A DNA stretch of 49,928 bases from Desulfonatronospira sp964577315 (GTDB lineage Bacteria > Desulfobacterota > Desulfovibrionia > Desulfovibrionales > Desulfonatronovibrionaceae): assembly GCA_964577315.1 (NCBI GenBank), contig CAZNYT010000009.1, positions 1-49,928 of the forward strand. The letters run 5' to 3'. The number at the start of each line of letters is the position of its first letter. Position 1 is the first letter of the stretch. The notes under the pieces are model-generated. The model saw only the letters and a program-made list of their open reading frames with translations. It was not told the DNA's origin and did not search any database. The position numbers and the translations under genes are program-made. Below, in pieces: positions 41,900-49,888 of the stretch.

Positions 41900-43089
41900 A
41901 ACCGGGCTCGCTTCAAGGCCAGGGGCAGAATCTCAAATCCGTGCTCCAAAAAAAGACTGGTCCCAGCGGCCTCTTTTTCGCTGAAAGCCCGGGGACCGGG
42001 GCTTTCTCCCTGGCTGTCGTAAATCATGAACGGGATGGGATCCCGGGCGTGGGTGCGCAGCTTGATAGGGGTTAAATGGTCGCAACATACCACCATGACA
42101 AAATCCTCTCCGCGTAGGTGCTGCAGCAAAGGTCCCACAATCTCTCGGTCAAAACGGGCAATTGCTTCCATCTTGTCCTGGATGGCGCCCATATGACCGC
42201 ATTCATCCGGACCCTCCAGATGCAAAAGAACAAAATCCCCTTCCTGCAAACTGCGCCCAGCCGCCTGGAACTTGCCCTGGTAATTGGTATCCAGAAGCCC
42301 GGTAGCCCCGGGAACATCCACCACCCTTAGCCCTGCTGCCCTGCCCAAACCCTTGACCAGATCCACCGCAGAGATAACTGAACCCTGCAGGGAGAACTTC
42401 TCCAGAAAGGAGGGTAGGCGCAAGGCTTTTCCCTGGCCCCAAGGCCAGATGTATTTGGTATTTGTGCCCCTGCTCTCCCCTTCCAACACCCGGGCTGCTT
42501 CCCGGACTATTTCCCACAACGGGGGATAGGCTCTATAGGCTTCAATATCCCGGCCAATCTCCTGGTCCAAAAGATCATGAGGTGGGGTTATGTCCAGTTC
42601 AGCCGCCTTGGTTCTAGCCCCCTGTCTCTGTACCATGAGGTGGCGGTACTGCACCCCGGGATAAAGAGAAAACTCCTGGTTTTGCAATTTTGCTTGCAAG
42701 GCCTGGATAAGGCCTGCTGCCTCCCGGGTATCTATATGCCCGCCTGCGTAATCCAGCATTCTTCCGGATGGTGTCAACCCGCTAAGCTCCACCAGGTTGC
42801 AGCGCCAAACCAGATCCTCCTCCCCGATTTGCAAGTCCATGGCCACGGCCTCAATAGGGCCGCGCCCGGTATGATACCTAGCCGGATCATACCCCAGCAG
42901 GGTCATGTTGGCGATATCCGAACCCGCTGGCATCTCGGCGGGGATAGTCTGGCACAGACCCACCCTGGACTTGGTGGCCATTCCATCCATATTCGGAGTA
43001 TACGCCGCTTCCAAGGGTGTCTTCCCGTCCAGCTCCTCCAGGGGCCAATCTCCCATGCCGTCTGCTACCAGCAATAAAACCTTGGTCAT
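41896..43089 (-). CDS. ApgM-type phosphoglycerate mutase family, probable homoserine kinase
   Basis: A 397-residue alkaline-phosphatase-superfamily enzyme of the archaeal cofactor-independent phosphoglycerate mutase type. The N-terminal VADGMGDWPLEELDGKTPLEAA holds the first metal Asp, and GSDIANMTLLGYDP supplies the phospho-Ser region. Other metal ligands appear in LEGPDECGHMG and VVCCDHLTPIK. A subgroup of this family sits next to homoserine dehydrogenase in genomes lacking ThrB and is annotated as a proposed homoserine kinase. Here it follows hom by 28 bases, so that role is favoured. Glycolytic mutase activity is the alternative. Confidence 0.85.
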   Translation of the reverse strand: MTKVLLLVADGMGDWPLEELDGKTPLEAAYTPNMDGMATKSRVGLCQTIPAEMPAGSDIANMTLLGYDPARYHTGRGPIEAVAMDLQIGEEDLVWRCNLVELSGLTPSGRMLDYAGGHIDTREAAGLIQALQAKLQNQEFSLYPGVQYRHLMVQRQGARTKAAELDITPPHDLLDQEIGRDIEAYRAYPPLWEIVREAARVLEGESRGTNTKYIWPWGQGKALRLPSFLEKFSLQGSVISAVDLVKGLGRAAGLRVVDVPGATGLLDTNYQGKFQAAGRSLQEGDFVLLHLEGPDECGHMGAIQDKMEAIARFDREIVGPLLQHLRGEDFVMVVCCDHLTPIKLRTHARDPIPFMIYDSQGESPGPRAFSEKEAAGTSLFLEHGFEILPLALKRARL

Positions 43090-43117
43090 TCCCTATCCTT
43101 TACCCCCTGAGATGAAT

Positions 43118-44413
43118 TCACCCCAGAATCCGGTAATGCACCGCCGGAGAAGTGATAAAATCGAACCCGTTCACGATATTCAAGGCCTTGTTCACGGCAT
43201 CCAGCTGGGCCTTATGGGTCAAAAAGACTATGGGAACTCCCCCCTCGGGAAGTTCCTGTTTCTGAACCACCTGGGCGATACTGATATTGTGCTCGCTCAT
43301 CACCCCGGCCACCCTCTCCAGAACACCCGGCTTTTCCTGGGCGGTAAAACGGAAGTAGTGCCTGGAAACGGAAAGCTCCGGTTGGAGAAACTCCGCCCGG
43401 GGCAGTACCTTTTCCATAAATCCGGTATTATTGGGTACAGCCCCATCCCGGGACAAGGCCAGGATGTCCGAAAGCACTGCGCTGCCCGTGGGCATATCCC
43501 CTGCCCCCTGGCCATAGAGCATGACCTGGCCCACAGCGTTGCCGTCGATCAAGACCGAGTTATAAGCACCCTCCACCTTGGCCAATATATGATCCTGGGG
43601 CAGAAGGGCCGGAAAGACCCCGGCCTGGAGATGTCCGGATTTTTCCCGGACCTGGGCAATAAGTTTCAGGTTGTACCCGAACTCTCCTGCCATGGCTATA
43701 TCCATGGCTTGTACCCCGGCAATCCCGTGCATCGGGAGCCAATCCAAAGGAAAATCCATTCCATAGGCCAAGCGAATCAAGATAATCAGTTTATGGGCCG
43801 CATCATGGCCATCTATATCCAGAGATGGATCCGCTTCTGCGTAACCTTTCTCTTGAGCCATCTGCAATGCGGCATCGAAGCTGAGCCCCTTGTGGTTCAT
43901 CTCGCTCAGGATAAAATTGGCTGTTCCGTTCAGAATACCTGTCAAGGACCTGATCCTGTCCCCGGAAAGGCTCTCCTTCAGGGTCTGAACTATGGGGATC
44001 CCGCCTGCCACGCTGGCTTCGTAATAAAGGCCCACACCCTGCTCCTGGGCTTGGGAAAAGAGCTCATTGCCCCTTTCAGCTAACAGGGCCTTATTGGCGG
44101 TAACCACGTGCTTGCGCTCCTGTAGGGCGCGGCGAATAACCTCGTGGGCAGTATCCAGCCCGCCCATCAGTTCCACCACAGTGTCCACGCTTTGATCCTG
44201 GACCAGATCTTCCGGGTCAGTGATTACTTGGGCTTCCGGGCCGGGTAGATAAGAGCGTTTTTTATCGGGATCCCGAACCAGAATCTTTACAATCCTTAGT
44301 TCTTTGCCCAACCTTCTCTGAATCCAATCCCTGTTTTCTTCGATGATTTTGGCCAGACCCGTTCCCACGGTTCCGAAACCGGCTAGGGCCAAGTTAATCT
44401 GCTTTTTTTGCAA
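43118..44413 (-). CDS. hom: Homoserine dehydrogenase
   Basis: A 431-residue enzyme reducing aspartate semialdehyde to homoserine. The Rossmann motif GFGTVGTGLAK starts the protein, the signature AxxGGIPIVQTLKESLSGD-type stretch reads ASVAGGIPIVQTLKE, and GILNGTANFIL and AEADPSLDIDGHDAAHK mark the catalytic part. An ACT domain at the C-terminus (KPGVLERVAGVMSEHNISI) suggests threonine feedback. The start is TTG at 44413 with GGGAGG six bases upstream. It follows the aminotransferase with a two-base gap. Confidence 0.98.
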   Translation of the reverse strand: MQKKQINLALAGFGTVGTGLAKIIEENRDWIQRRLGKELRIVKILVRDPDKKRSYLPGPEAQVITDPEDLVQDQSVDTVVELMGGLDTAHEVIRRALQERKHVVTANKALLAERGNELFSQAQEQGVGLYYEASVAGGIPIVQTLKESLSGDRIRSLTGILNGTANFILSEMNHKGLSFDAALQMAQEKGYAEADPSLDIDGHDAAHKLIILIRLAYGMDFPLDWLPMHGIAGVQAMDIAMAGEFGYNLKLIAQVREKSGHLQAGVFPALLPQDHILAKVEGAYNSVLIDGNAVGQVMLYGQGAGDMPTGSAVLSDILALSRDGAVPNNTGFMEKVLPRAEFLQPELSVSRHYFRFTAQEKPGVLERVAGVMSEHNISIAQVVQKQELPEGGVPIVFLTHKAQLDAVNKALNIVNGFDFITSPAVHYRILG

Positions 44414-44415
44414 CT

Positions 44416-45588
44416 TTATCCTCCCAAAACTTGTTTCATGCCCCTGATGGCTTGCTTTATGCGATGCCTGTTTTCCACCAGGGCAAAGCGGACGTGATCA
44501 TCACCGTAATGACCAAAACCAAACCCAGGGGAAACAGCTACCTTAGCCTCCTTGAGCAAAAACTTGGAAAACTCTACAGAACCCATATGGAGATATTCCT
44601 CTGGAATCTTGGCCCAAACGAACATGGTCCCCTTGGGCTTTTCCACAGGCCACCCAATCCGGTTGAGGCCATCCACCAAACCATCCCTGCGGTCCTTGTA
44701 AGTGTTCACTATCTCCTGAACACAATCCTGGGGTCCGTTCAAAGCAATAATGGAAGCAATCTGTATGGGCTGGAATATCCCATAGTCCAGATAGCTCTTG
44801 ATCCGGGTTAATGCGTGAATCATGTCCTTGTTGCCGCAGCAGAAAGCCATTCGCCATCCTGCCATGGAGTAGCTCTTGGACATGGAAAAGAACTCCACTG
44901 CCAGGTCCTTGGCCCCGGGAATCTCCAGTATGCTGGGAGGGGTATATCCGTCAAAGCACAGATCGGCATAAGCCAAATCATGAATTACGTACATACCATG
45001 TTCCCGGGCAAAATCCACGATCTTTTGAAAGAATTCCCTGTCCACTGTAGCAGTCGTGGGGTTGTGGGGATAACACAGGATCATGAGCTTGGGCATGGGC
45101 CAGGTCTGTTTGGTAGCGGTGAGAAGATCCTCGAAAAAGTCCCGGTCCAATCCGATGGGGATCCTGCGAACGTCTGCACCGGCAATAATGGCGGAATAGG
45201 GGTGAATCGGATAGGTGGGATCCTGGGAAAAAACCACGTCTCCCGGGCTAAGCATGGCCAGGGCCAGATGGGAGAGCCCCTCTTTGGCACCCATGGTAGC
45301 GATAGCCTCTGTTTCCGGATCCAAATGAACGTCATAACGCCGCCGGTACCAGTCGCAAATCGCCTTGCGCAAATTAGGTATCCCCTTGGAAGCGGAATAC
45401 CTATGATTAACAGGTTTAGCAGCCGCTTCCACCAGCTTGTCCACTATATGTTGGGGGGTTGGAAGATCCGGGTTACCCATTCCCAGATCAACAATGTCCT
45501 CACCCTGTCTCCGCAGCTGCATTTTGAGATCATTGACAATGGCAAAAACATATGGTGGCAATCTCTGTATCCGTGCAAACTCAGCCAT
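44416..45588 (-). CDS. Class I aminotransferase (AlaC/aspartate-type)
   Basis: A 390-residue pyridoxal-phosphate enzyme. DLGMGNPDLPTPQHI is the N-terminal family mark, YPHNPTTATV supplies the Asn-Pro motif, HDLAYADLCFDGY the Asp/Tyr region, and SMSKSYSMAGWRMAF the PLP Lys with the downstream Arg. It resembles AlaC and related enzymes of deltaproteobacteria that transaminate alanine or aspartate. Leading the operon with hom, it may feed aspartate into the threonine/methionine branch. The exact substrate cannot be told. Confidence 0.93.
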   Translation of the reverse strand: MAEFARIQRLPPYVFAIVNDLKMQLRRQGEDIVDLGMGNPDLPTPQHIVDKLVEAAAKPVNHRYSASKGIPNLRKAICDWYRRRYDVHLDPETEAIATMGAKEGLSHLALAMLSPGDVVFSQDPTYPIHPYSAIIAGADVRRIPIGLDRDFFEDLLTATKQTWPMPKLMILCYPHNPTTATVDREFFQKIVDFAREHGMYVIHDLAYADLCFDGYTPPSILEIPGAKDLAVEFFSMSKSYSMAGWRMAFCCGNKDMIHALTRIKSYLDYGIFQPIQIASIIALNGPQDCVQEIVNTYKDRRDGLVDGLNRIGWPVEKPKGTMFVWAKIPEEYLHMGSVEFSKFLLKEAKVAVSPGFGFGHYGDDHVRFALVENRHRIKQAIRGMKQVLGG

Positions 45589-45740
45589 GAATAACTCCTA
45601 ATCCTGAACTAAAATTTCAAAAGCTCTGTACGTCTCAGAGTACAAAAACAAATGAGTATATTAAATGGGTTGCTGGACAAATGTCAAACAATTAGGTTGA
45701 CGCGTGCTGTGTTCTTGGTTAATTTTCATAGTTAAGTTAG

Positions 45741-45768
45741 CGGGCGAATTAAGACATATATTCGCCCG
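45741..45768. other. Inverted repeat upstream of tRNA-Ser
   Basis: A perfect 9-bp stem CGGGCGAAT/ATTCGCCCG with a ten-base loop, no T-run, between the aminotransferase start and the tRNA. It could be an operator or leader structure. Confidence 0.4.
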
Positions 45769-45790
45769 AAGTTGAGCAGATTCATACCAC

Positions 45791-45883
45791 GGAGAGGTGG
45801 CCGAGTGGCTGAAGGCGCTCGCCTGCTAAGCGAGTAGGGGGTTCACAGCTCCCTCGAGGGTTCGAATCCCTCCCTCTCCGCCA
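45791..45883 (+). tRNA. tRNA-Ser (anticodon GCT)
   Basis: A 93-base gene with a class II long variable arm. Acceptor GGAGAGG (45791-45797) pairs with CCTCTCC (45873-45879); discriminator G and encoded CCA (45881-45883). Anticodon stem CTCGC/GCGAG frames the loop with GCT at 45825-45827. The T-loop reads GGTTCGAATCC. Reads AGC and AGU codons. Confidence 0.97.
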
Positions 45884-45890
45884 CAGACAA

Positions 45891-45923
45891 CAAATCCCGG
45901 GCTTTCAAAGCCGGGATTTTTTT
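45891..45923 (+). terminator. Rho-independent terminator after tRNA-Ser
   Basis: AAATCCCGG (45892-45900) pairs with CCGGGATTT, with GCTTT/AAAGC extending the stem toward the loop, then a run of seven T residues. Confidence 0.88.
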
Positions 45924-45972
45924 GTCTTGCCGCATTCTGTGTATCCCCTTTCTAAAGAACTTCATTTGGAAC

Positions 45973-46008
45973 AAAAAAAGCCCGCTAGAGAGGGGGGAAA
46001 CCAGCGGG
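45973..46008 (-). terminator. Rho-independent terminator of the polyferredoxin operon
   Basis: Read on the minus strand, CCCGCT (46003-46008) pairs with AGCGGG (45981-45986), then C and seven T residues (45973-45979). It lies about 115 bases after the polyferredoxin gene stop at 46124. Confidence 0.75.
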
Positions 46009-46123
46009 GTAAAGAAAGGCCCAGTACCAGTATCTGAGCTGAGTTTGATAAAGTTATTACAGGCTTTTGTCAATCACTCCAATGCCCCCTTCCAACTCCT
46101 GGTCCCGGCTACCCGGATACCTC

Positions 46124-47008
46124 TCACCCTTCTTTCACTGGCTGCTTTTTCTCCGCTGGGAGCGCGCCTGCCACTTCATAGCTGATAGCCCCGTATTTGC
46201 ATGATTTGCGCAGGCATCGCAGGCAGCGAATACAGTCCTTTTGGTTTGCCCCCTGGTAGAAACGCACCCCCATGGGGCAACCATAATAGCATTGTTTGCA
46301 AAGGACGCAGTTGTCAGGGTGATGCACCATCCTGAATACGCTTGCCTTGTTAAAGAGCGAGTAGATGGCTCCTAAGGGACAGAGTGTCCGGCAAAACGGC
46401 CTCTTTATGAAAACCATGGACACTAGCAGCACTACAAGTATTATCACCTTGATTACAAAAAGAGTCCCTAAAAGATCGCGCAGCTGTGGCTGCAGAATGG
46501 TCATTGGTATGCCGGCTTGAAGGGTTCCTGCCGGACAGAGATATTTGCAGAACGCTGTATCACCGTAGCCAAACATATCAACCGCAAAAAGAGGCAGCAA
46601 AATCACAAGCACTACGAGCGTCGCGTATTTACCCCATGAAAGAATCCTGGGTATGTCTATTTTGGGCGATGGGATCTTGTAGATCAGCTCCTGCATGAAA
46701 CCGAAAGGGCAGAGCCATCCGCAGGGCATGCGGCCCACAAGGCTGCCAATGAGGCCAAGGAATCCTATAACATACAGACCGAAGTGGAAATTGCCCGTTG
46801 CCAGAGACGGCCTGATGTTGGCAAAAAAGCTCTGTAGTGCTCCCAAAGGGCACGATCCCACCGCCGCCGGGCAGGAATAGCAGTTAAGCCCCGGAACGCA
46901 GACGCTTTTAAGCTTTCCCTGGTATATGGTTTTGGTGAAAGGAAAGAGCAACCAGGCATTACTGAGAACCGTGGCCACTATTTGAATCCACCGCCGTATG
47001 TCCAGCAT
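46124..47008 (-). CDS. Membrane polyferredoxin (NapH/NosR-like 4Fe-4S protein)
   Basis: A 294-residue inner-membrane protein with about five helices. Cys-rich loops between helices (GLNCYSCPAAVGSCPLGA, CGWLCPFGF, FCKYLCPAGTLQ, FCRTLCPLGA) are the CxxxCP signatures of the NapH/CcoG family, and residues 235-275 form a double 4Fe-4S ferredoxin domain (CVLCKQCYYGCP and CIRCLRCLRKSC). Such proteins move electrons across or along the membrane. The ATG overlaps the TAA stop of the tiny upstream gene (TAATG), and a thioredoxin-like protein is encoded just before, suggesting electron supply to a thiol process. Confidence 0.93.
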   Translation of the reverse strand: MLDIRRWIQIVATVLSNAWLLFPFTKTIYQGKLKSVCVPGLNCYSCPAAVGSCPLGALQSFFANIRPSLATGNFHFGLYVIGFLGLIGSLVGRMPCGWLCPFGFMQELIYKIPSPKIDIPRILSWGKYATLVVLVILLPLFAVDMFGYGDTAFCKYLCPAGTLQAGIPMTILQPQLRDLLGTLFVIKVIILVVLLVSMVFIKRPFCRTLCPLGAIYSLFNKASVFRMVHHPDNCVLCKQCYYGCPMGVRFYQGANQKDCIRCLRCLRKSCKYGAISYEVAGALPAEKKQPVKEG

Positions 47009-47151
47009 TATTCAATACCTATGCAGCTTAGACATATGCTGATGGCCTTTTCCAGGACCGCTTCAACCTCACCGGCGTTGATGCCTATGACCAAAAGCGC
47101 AAGGAACAAAAGAAGCAGGAAATAGGGGGTCTTGTGTCCCTTCTCTTCCAT
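47008..47151 (-). CDS. Tiny CXXC membrane protein, CD1871A-like
   Basis: A 47-residue protein starting at ATG 47151. Residues 10-24 form one membrane helix (YFLLLLFLALLVIGI), and the short tail carries GEVEAVLEKAISICLSCIG with a CxxC pair. The helix, the GE-VL-KA motif and the ICxxCIG ending match the CD1871A family of CXXC-containing proteins often found with 4Fe-4S membrane proteins. The stop overlaps the polyferredoxin start by one base. The CxxC could bind a cofactor or exchange thiols. Role unknown. Confidence 0.8.
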   Translation of the reverse strand: MEEKGHKTPYFLLLLFLALLVIGINAGEVEAVLEKAISICLSCIGIE

Positions 47152-47180
47152 GCTTACTCCTTAATCCTGCTTAGGTAGGT

Positions 47181-47675
47181 TTACTGGGGGCAGGCGTTTA
47201 GGTACTCCTGGACTTTCTGCTCGATTTCCTCTGCAGACCATCCCCCTGTTGCTGTCTCCACAACCTCTCCGCCTAGCACTACCTTTTTGTAGGGAACTAA
47301 TGAAATATCGTAGGCATGCATCACATCCTCGCCTCCCCAGAACACCGGGTAGGTCAGATCCATCCGGTCCACAAGATTTTGAATGTGCCGGGGATAACCA
47401 AAGTCTATGCTGACCATGAATATCTCCAGTCCCTGGTCCCGGTATTTTTCATACATCTCCTGATAAACCGGCATCTCCTCCCGGCAGGCGCGGCATCTTG
47501 CGGTAACAAAGGTAATAATCAAAGGGCAGTGATCGGATTCAATCAACTCTTCCATCTCTGTGAGATCGATTGTCACCACCTCGTTTTCTGAAGCTGCAAC
47601 GTCTTTTGCTCCCCAAGAGACAGCAATAAGGGACAGGGCACACACCCAAACAATAGATTTCAGTACGGTCTTCAT
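47181..47675 (-). CDS. Periplasmic thioredoxin-like (TlpA/ResA-type) protein
   Basis: A 164-residue exported protein. Start ATG 47675 is chosen because AAAGGA lies five bases upstream; the ATG at 47681 would overlap that site. Residues 1-28 form a signal peptide (LKSIVWVCALSLIAVSWG, then AASE). The thioredoxin fold has the redox pair CRAC inside ITFVTARCRACREEMP and a later cis-Pro in ISLVPYKKVV. It may reduce disulfides or heme-site thiols outside the membrane using electrons from the co-transcribed polyferredoxin. Confidence 0.9.
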   Translation of the reverse strand: MKTVLKSIVWVCALSLIAVSWGAKDVAASENEVVTIDLTEMEELIESDHCPLIITFVTARCRACREEMPVYQEMYEKYRDQGLEIFMVSIDFGYPRHIQNLVDRMDLTYPVFWGGEDVMHAYDISLVPYKKVVLGGEVVETATGGWSAEEIEQKVQEYLNACPQ

Positions 47676-47848
47676 ATACATCCTTTATTTTAGGCCATAT
47701 TACATGAGTAGGTTTTGAGAATGTACTTACCGGCTTCCCTGTACAAAGTCAACCGGATACGATCAGATTCCATACTTGTAAACTCCTCTTTACAGAGAAT
47801 CCACCTGGAGAAGGTGCCTGCAAAAAATAGAAATCCTGGTTATAAAGT

Positions 47849-48119
47849 AACTATTCACCAAATCATTTTGCGTGCCGCGTACCCGGCTCGCGCTTTTCTA
47901 GGCTCGGCTTACGGGGGCATTCCTGCCCCCACCGGACTCTTGGCTCTGTGCAACTTCTCAAGCTTGGTGCAACATCGAGCCTTTTGCTTCAGTATTATTC
48001 CACGTTCTTCGTGCGGTCCGGCTTCCCCCATAAGCCTCGCCAAGAAAACCGGTGAGCCTCCCGGCGAAAGCACGCAAAAAGATCCGGTGAATATTTTGGG
48101 TTAAATATGGTGAATAGTT
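47849..48119 (-). repeat. Interspersed repeat family A, full copy 2 (MITE-like)
   Basis: The same 271-base element as 20620-20890 in reverse orientation, with AACTATTCACC at one end and GGTGAATAGTT at the other and the double end on its right side in this view. The inner blocks, including GGGGGC/GCCCCC and the GCCGGACCGCACGAAGAAC stretch, are well kept. It lies just upstream of the glycosyltransferase gene. Confidence 0.88.
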
Positions 48120-48198
48120 GCGTTATAAATACCATATTCTGCACCGGTGCAGGACCTCTATACAATTGAAGAAATGCATTGTAATGTCCCTTCCAGCC

Positions 48199-49251
48199 AT
48201 GAAAATCCTACAAATAAATACCGAACAAGGCTGGAGCGGACAGGAGCAACAAACCTTTCTCGCAGTGAAGGGTTTGGTACGTGCCGGGATAGATGCCCGC
48301 CTTCTATGCCTCCAGGGAACCTCGCTTGCCATGGAAGCAGAGCAGCGCTCCCTCCCGGCTATCCCTGTTGCCAACCATTGGGCGGCTTTTAAGTACCTTA
48401 TCACTTCCGGCAAGGACTTTGATCTTTTGCACGCCCACACCAACCGGGCTCAAAGCCTGGCCGTTCTGGGCAAACCGCTGCACAAGCGCAAGGTGGTCTA
48501 TACCAGGAAGGCTGGCTCTTGGCCCCGGGGACTGAAAGTCCGCTTCAAATATCTGTTCACGGACCAAGTAGTAGCCGTTTCCTACGCAGGCAAAAGAATA
48601 CTTGAGAAGTCTCAGGCATCCAAAGATATCCTGGTCATACCCTGTTGTATAGATGACACTGAAAAATATCAGGGATTGGACCCCAAGGCCTGGGAATTGA
48701 AAAAAAGCTGCGGGTCCCAAAAAATCATTGCTACTGCATCGGATTTGGTCCCGCACAAGGACCCCCTTACTCTGGTCCAGGCCGTGGCCCGGCTCAAGAA
48801 AAGCGCCACCCAGAGATTCGTATTTCTGCACTTCGGGCAGGGACGTTTGGAAACCGCTGTACGCCAGGAGATTCAAAGCCTGGGCCTGGAGAGGGAGTAC
48901 CATCTTATGGGTTTTGACAAGAACTTGAAAAGCCTTTTCCCGGTATTCGATCTTTTTGTCATGAGTTCCAGAGAGGAAAGCCTGAGCAGCGCTGTGTTGG
49001 AGGCTTTTCAGTTCGGTGTGCCGGTGGTTGCCACTGCCGCAGGCGGTCTGGAGGAACTAGTGGAAGGCAGAGGGCTTCTTTGCCCGGTCCGGGGCTATCT
49101 ATGCCTAGCCCGGAGAATGAACCAGGTCCTGCGCTCCCCGCATCTGTACCAGGACCTGATCCAGAATGCCCAAGACTACGTGTACCGCGAGCACAGCCTG
49201 GAGGGTATGACCCGGGAGCATATACGGATGTACCAGGAACTTCTACCATGA
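48199..49251 (+). CDS. GT-B glycosyltransferase (family 4 type)
   Basis: A 350-residue soluble or membrane-edge enzyme. The N-lobe starts MKILQINTEQGWSGQEQQ, the usual beginning of this group, and the C-lobe has the nucleotide-sugar site in MSSREESLSSAVLEAFQFGVPV (the E-x7-E motif in part as REESLSSAVLEAF). It probably adds a sugar to lipopolysaccharide or another glycan. An in-frame ATG at 48184 is the alternative start; neither has a strong ribosome site, perhaps because the repeat ending at 48119 replaced the natural leader. Confidence 0.9.
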   Translation: MKILQINTEQGWSGQEQQTFLAVKGLVRAGIDARLLCLQGTSLAMEAEQRSLPAIPVANHWAAFKYLITSGKDFDLLHAHTNRAQSLAVLGKPLHKRKVVYTRKAGSWPRGLKVRFKYLFTDQVVAVSYAGKRILEKSQASKDILVIPCCIDDTEKYQGLDPKAWELKKSCGSQKIIATASDLVPHKDPLTLVQAVARLKKSATQRFVFLHFGQGRLETAVRQEIQSLGLEREYHLMGFDKNLKSLFPVFDLFVMSSREESLSSAVLEAFQFGVPVVATAAGGLEELVEGRGLLCPVRGYLCLARRMNQVLRSPHLYQDLIQNAQDYVYREHSLEGMTREHIRMYQELLP

Positions 49252-49550
49252 ATCCGCTCTCAAAAGCTTCTACTGTACTCTCCCTGCGCAGGATGGATCA
49301 CTTGGTCTCCATGGTCCATACTCCGTCCCAATCCGGGCCGGGGGGATCCTGGGAAAGCAATTTGCAACGCTCAATATATACCTGGGAAGAGGTTCAACTA
49401 TACCGTCACAGGAGTTGTTTCATTGGTTATTCCTGGGATGTTTGGGGGCAGTACCTATTCATTCGGAGGATGTTAAAGCGCATGTATCAAGCAGTAGCCG
49501 GATTGAAACCTTGTTCGTGGAAATGGTGGTCAAAGGTGAAAGCGGACTGA
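49248..49550 (+). CDS. Short ORF after the glycosyltransferase, uncertain
   Basis: A 100-residue reading frame whose ATG overlaps the glycosyltransferase stop (ATGA), a typical sign of a linked gene. It is rich in Arg, Trp and Tyr (RRMLKRMYQ, KPCSWKWWSK) with no recognised domain. Its last part overlaps the opposite-strand PIN gene by 64 bases. It could be the front end of a gene cut off when the toxin-antitoxin pair arrived. Confidence is low. Confidence 0.35.
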   Translation: MNPLSKASTVLSLRRMDHLVSMVHTPSQSGPGGSWESNLQRSIYTWEEVQLYRHRSCFIGYSWDVWGQYLFIRRMLKRMYQAVAGLKPCSWKWWSKVKAD

Positions 49551-49888
49551 ATGTTCAGGAAGCGCATTATTTCAAAGCTTATACAATCGACAAGGCTCAG
49601 ATTGCGTCGTGAAGCGGAGAGAACCGCGGAAACGCCCAACCTGTGCAGTTCCGAAGATACAAACTCCACGTGGACAACGGGCGTCATATTTGTCTGGAAT
49701 GCCTTCAAGGCCTCCATACCCAGACGCCTCTGGATAAGTGCAAAAGATTCGACCAGCACATAATTGCTGGTTATCAGTACGGCATCATTTTCAAAAAGCT
49801 TGCGCAGGACCTTCTCCGCAACGGGATGATTTTTGTCGTCTCTGTCCAGCAGGGCAAAAAAGGCCGAGGTGTCTACAAAGCATTTCAT
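49487..49888 (-). CDS. vapC: PIN-domain ribonuclease toxin (VapC-type)
   Basis: A 133-residue protein with the PIN fold. The metal-binding acids are in FVDTSAFFALLDRDD (near residues 5 and 16), VESFALI and SLVDCISFE, and a final Asp in FTFDHHF. VapC toxins cut tRNA or rRNA until bound by VapB. The start overlaps the preceding antitoxin gene by four bases (ATGA). Translational coupling of this kind is the norm for vapBC pairs. Confidence 0.93.
   Translation of the reverse strand: MKCFVDTSAFFALLDRDDKNHPVAEKVLRKLFENDAVLITSNYVLVESFALIQRRLGMEALKAFQTNMTPVVHVEFVSSELHRLGVSAVLSASRRNLSLVDCISFEIMRFLNIQSAFTFDHHFHEQGFNPATA

Noticed and set aside
45843..46073. Minus-strand frame ending in EREGFEPSREL over the tRNA gene
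   Set aside because: This is the well-known false protein produced by reading antisense through tRNA-Ser; it has no ribosome site and overlaps the tRNA and its terminator.
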